From: Saprospiraceae bacterium | GTDB taxonomy: Bacteria; Bacteroidota; Bacteroidia; Chitinophagales; Saprospiraceae | Reading direction: 5' to 3' | DNA length: 43,222 nucleotides | Assembly: GCA_027486765.1 (NCBI GenBank) | Contig: JAIXOO010000193.1 | Span: forward strand, 1-43,222 | Shown here: positions 41,672 through 43,222 of the stretch, in pieces | Layout of the letters: each line of letters begins with the position of its first letter | How positions within the stretch are numbered: position 1 is the stretch's first letter | Made by a program: the position numbers and the translations under genes | Notes under the pieces: model-generated | Told to the model about the DNA's origin: nothing | Seen by the model: the letters and a program-made list of their open reading frames with translations, nothing else | Database searches by the model: none

Positions 41672-43222
41672 TTAATTGATCAGCACCTCATCCACAAAGA
41701 GCCACCCAGCATCCCCTTTCCCCCGATGCCAGGAAGGCAATTTGGCAATGGGTTTGCTCACTACTTTGAGATAGGCGTATTTCCCGGGTTTGACCTTGCA
41801 GTCGTAAAAACGATTGCCGTATTGTGGCTCCGTCGGGATGGGGAAACTTTGGGTGCCAATTTTTTCCCATTGCCCTTTGGTATTGCTGCCCCATACCTCC
41901 AAACTCACTGGAGGAGTAATATAGGCATTGTCAATCAGCAAGGTGCCGATGCTCACTTTTTGAATTTCGGGTGGATTTTTGAAAAAGCACTCTACGTCCA
42001 AATGAGCAGTACTGCGAAAGCCGAGCCAGCCATCGTTGACGGTGTGATTGGGCGCACCTTTAGCCAGGTTAAAAAGGATGGAATCTCCGCCACCCATGTA
42101 TTTGGGGTCGGCGGGTGTTTTGAGCTCAAAACGATCCGGGATAAAGCGGGTTTTTTTGAAGGCCAAAGAATCCATTATACTGGCGTGCCAGCCATCCAAC
42201 TCGGCCCGATATTTGATTTGTTGGTCGTTTTTAATCAAAATTGGCTTTTTATAAACCACCCCAATTCCCTTTTCCCCATCGGGGTTGCGGCCATCGGTGG
42301 TGTAATAAATTTTGGCACCCTGCAGTGGATGACTGAGTACCAGCTCTGTGGAGTTTTGAAAATAAGCGACTGGTTTTTCAGCGATGGGTTTATTGAGTTG
42401 CAGCACAGCGGTATCGGGTGGAGTTCCCAGATCTAGTTTCATGCTGCCCGCTTTTTTGCGCAGTTGGGCCAATTCTTTTTCCTCAAGTAAGTTGCCCCAG
42501 AGGTAGAGGTGCAACTGCTTGCTGCCCAATAAAGGCTCAATATCTTTGGCTTTCAACTGATTTGCGTGCAGTTTGAGCAGCTGTAAATGTTTCAATTGTA
42601 GCAGCTCGGCCAGGGTCTTTCCGGTTATTTTGGTTCTACCTAAACCCAACTCCCGCAAATTTTCCAGGCCTGCAATGGCGTTGATTTCTTTGTCGGTAAC
42701 CGGAGCACCAGAAGCTTCGAGTCGGTAAATGTTCTTGCTGATTTTTTGCAATTTTTTGAACACATCCGCCTGATAATCCTGGTGATTGAGCACCACGACT
42801 TCCAAGTATGGACTGCCTTGAGCCAAAGGTCGGATGTTGCAAAAATTGCTTTTGAGCGATTCGATGGTTTTTTCCGAAGCGGCGGCAATTTTAGGTAAGG
42901 CTGCTGCTGCCGTAGGGATACTTTTTGTCCAGATGGCCAGGGTATCGTTGGGCAAATAAGCACTCACTTTTGCGCCAAAATCAGCTCCCTTTTTGATCCA
43001 AAAATGGATGATTTTTAACTCATCCGGGGTCAGTTGGGGTTTCCCGGCTGGTGGCATGTGCCGGTCGTCATCTTCGGGTAAGTGGGCCATTGCAATCATC
43101 TGACTGGAATCGGGTTGGAAGGGGAGAAAAATGGGACCATTCTCACCTCCTTTTTTAAAACCTTCCAACGTAGTCATCAGCAAATCGCCCTTGGTTTTAT
43201 TGGGATTGTGGCAATTGAAGCA
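41672..43222 (-). CDS. Cytochrome c-like/LRR/chitobiase-domain protein (5' end outside the window)
   Basis: The visible 516 residues begin with CFNCH at the very edge, a CxxCH haem motif. MPPAGKPQLTPDELKIIHFW follows, typical of the planctomycete-type cytochrome c domain. A leucine-rich repeat region (about residues 175-260: LRELGLGRTKITGKTLAELL) comes next, then a chitobiase/beta-hexosaminidase C-terminal-like region (ELVLSHPLQGAKIYYTTDG), and finally a discoidin-like terminal domain. The frame is open through the right edge, so the N-terminus is missing. The function is unknown; the protein is likely extracytoplasmic because of the haem domain. Confidence 0.78.
   Translation of the reverse strand, partial: CFNCHNPNKTKGDLLMTTLEGFKKGGENGPIFLPFQPDSSQMIAMAHLPEDDDRHMPPAGKPQLTPDELKIIHFWIKKGADFGAKVSAYLPNDTLAIWTKSIPTAAAALPKIAAASEKTIESLKSNFCNIRPLAQGSPYLEVVVLNHQDYQADVFKKLQKISKNIYRLEASGAPVTDKEINAIAGLENLRELGLGRTKITGKTLAELLQLKHLQLLKLHANQLKAKDIEPLLGSKQLHLYLWGNLLEEKELAQLRKKAGSMKLDLGTPPDTAVLQLNKPIAEKPVAYFQNSTELVLSHPLQGAKIYYTTDGRNPDGEKGIGVVYKKPILIKNDQQIKYRAELDGWHASIMDSLAFKKTRFIPDRFELKTPADPKYMGGGDSILFNLAKGAPNHTVNDGWLGFRSTAHLDVECFFKNPPEIQKVSIGTLLIDNAYITPPVSLEVWGSNTKGQWEKIGTQSFPIPTEPQYGNRFYDCKVKPGKYAYLKVVSKPIAKLPSWHRGKGDAGWLFVDEVLIN

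Noticed and set aside
41411..42436. 341-codon plus-strand open frame
   Set aside because: It runs antisense across the Omp85-like gene, the gap and the cytochrome/LRR gene. Both of those have clear domains, and the antisense product has no recognisable motif.

Overview
The window reads as chromosomal DNA of a Bacteroidota bacterium, most likely the Saprospiria (Haliscomenobacter- or Lewinella-like). The evidence is a complete type IX secretion core in the order porP-gldK-gldL-gldM-gldN, two large secreted proteins with the dockerin-like C-terminus common in Saprospiraceae, moderate GC, and almost no Shine-Dalgarno sites. The genus guess is inference. I see no rRNA, tRNA, CRISPR array, prophage or transposase gene.

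Layout. 1-471 holds no supported gene. 472-4129 (minus) carries a PhoD-like phosphatase, a Gfo/Idh/MocA oxidoreductase and a secreted M20 amidohydrolase. 4280-9479 (plus) carries a membrane-anchored thioredoxin-like protein, a CitMHS transporter, an AtuA-type (DUF1446) protein with its C-terminal domain as a separate gene, a GlcN6P-deaminase/AgaI-like protein and a DinB/YfiT protein. 9765-11045 (minus) holds an unknown 140-residue protein and a lipoprotein. 11215-18122 (plus) carries a MoxR-like AAA ATPase, PriA, a GH172/DUF2961 protein and a DoxX-like membrane protein. 18146-29825 (minus) carries a PLP sulfhydrylase (MetZ-like), an unknown membrane protein, two tandem paralogous EF-hand/dockerin-like secreted proteins, an S9 peptidase and feoAB. 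30240-36224 (plus) is the porP-gldKLMN locus. 36383-43222 carries an Upf1-like helicase, an ABC exporter, an Omp85-type barrel protein and a cytochrome c/LRR/chitobiase-domain protein that is cut by the window edge.

The most unusual content lies between the genes. At least nine gaps hold long imperfect hairpins whose arms are built from short iterated words of 7-11 nt (GTTGAGGA, GGTTTAGGAA, CACAAAGG, CGCAGAGT, GCGAAAA, CCTGGAAC). The words differ between loci, but several elements share a related core (GGCT..CCGCAAGCGA..TTGACAA). Three sit directly in front of a start codon inside a same-strand gene pair, one separates the two AtuA domain genes, and one lies between gldK and gldL. They look like a dispersed structured-repeat family, not ordinary terminators. 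Other structures are REP-like palindromes before the GH172 gene, nested palindromes at 40236-40389, a hairpin plus T-tract between gldM and gldN, and two tandem palindromes upstream of feoA that resemble DtxR-family iron boxes.
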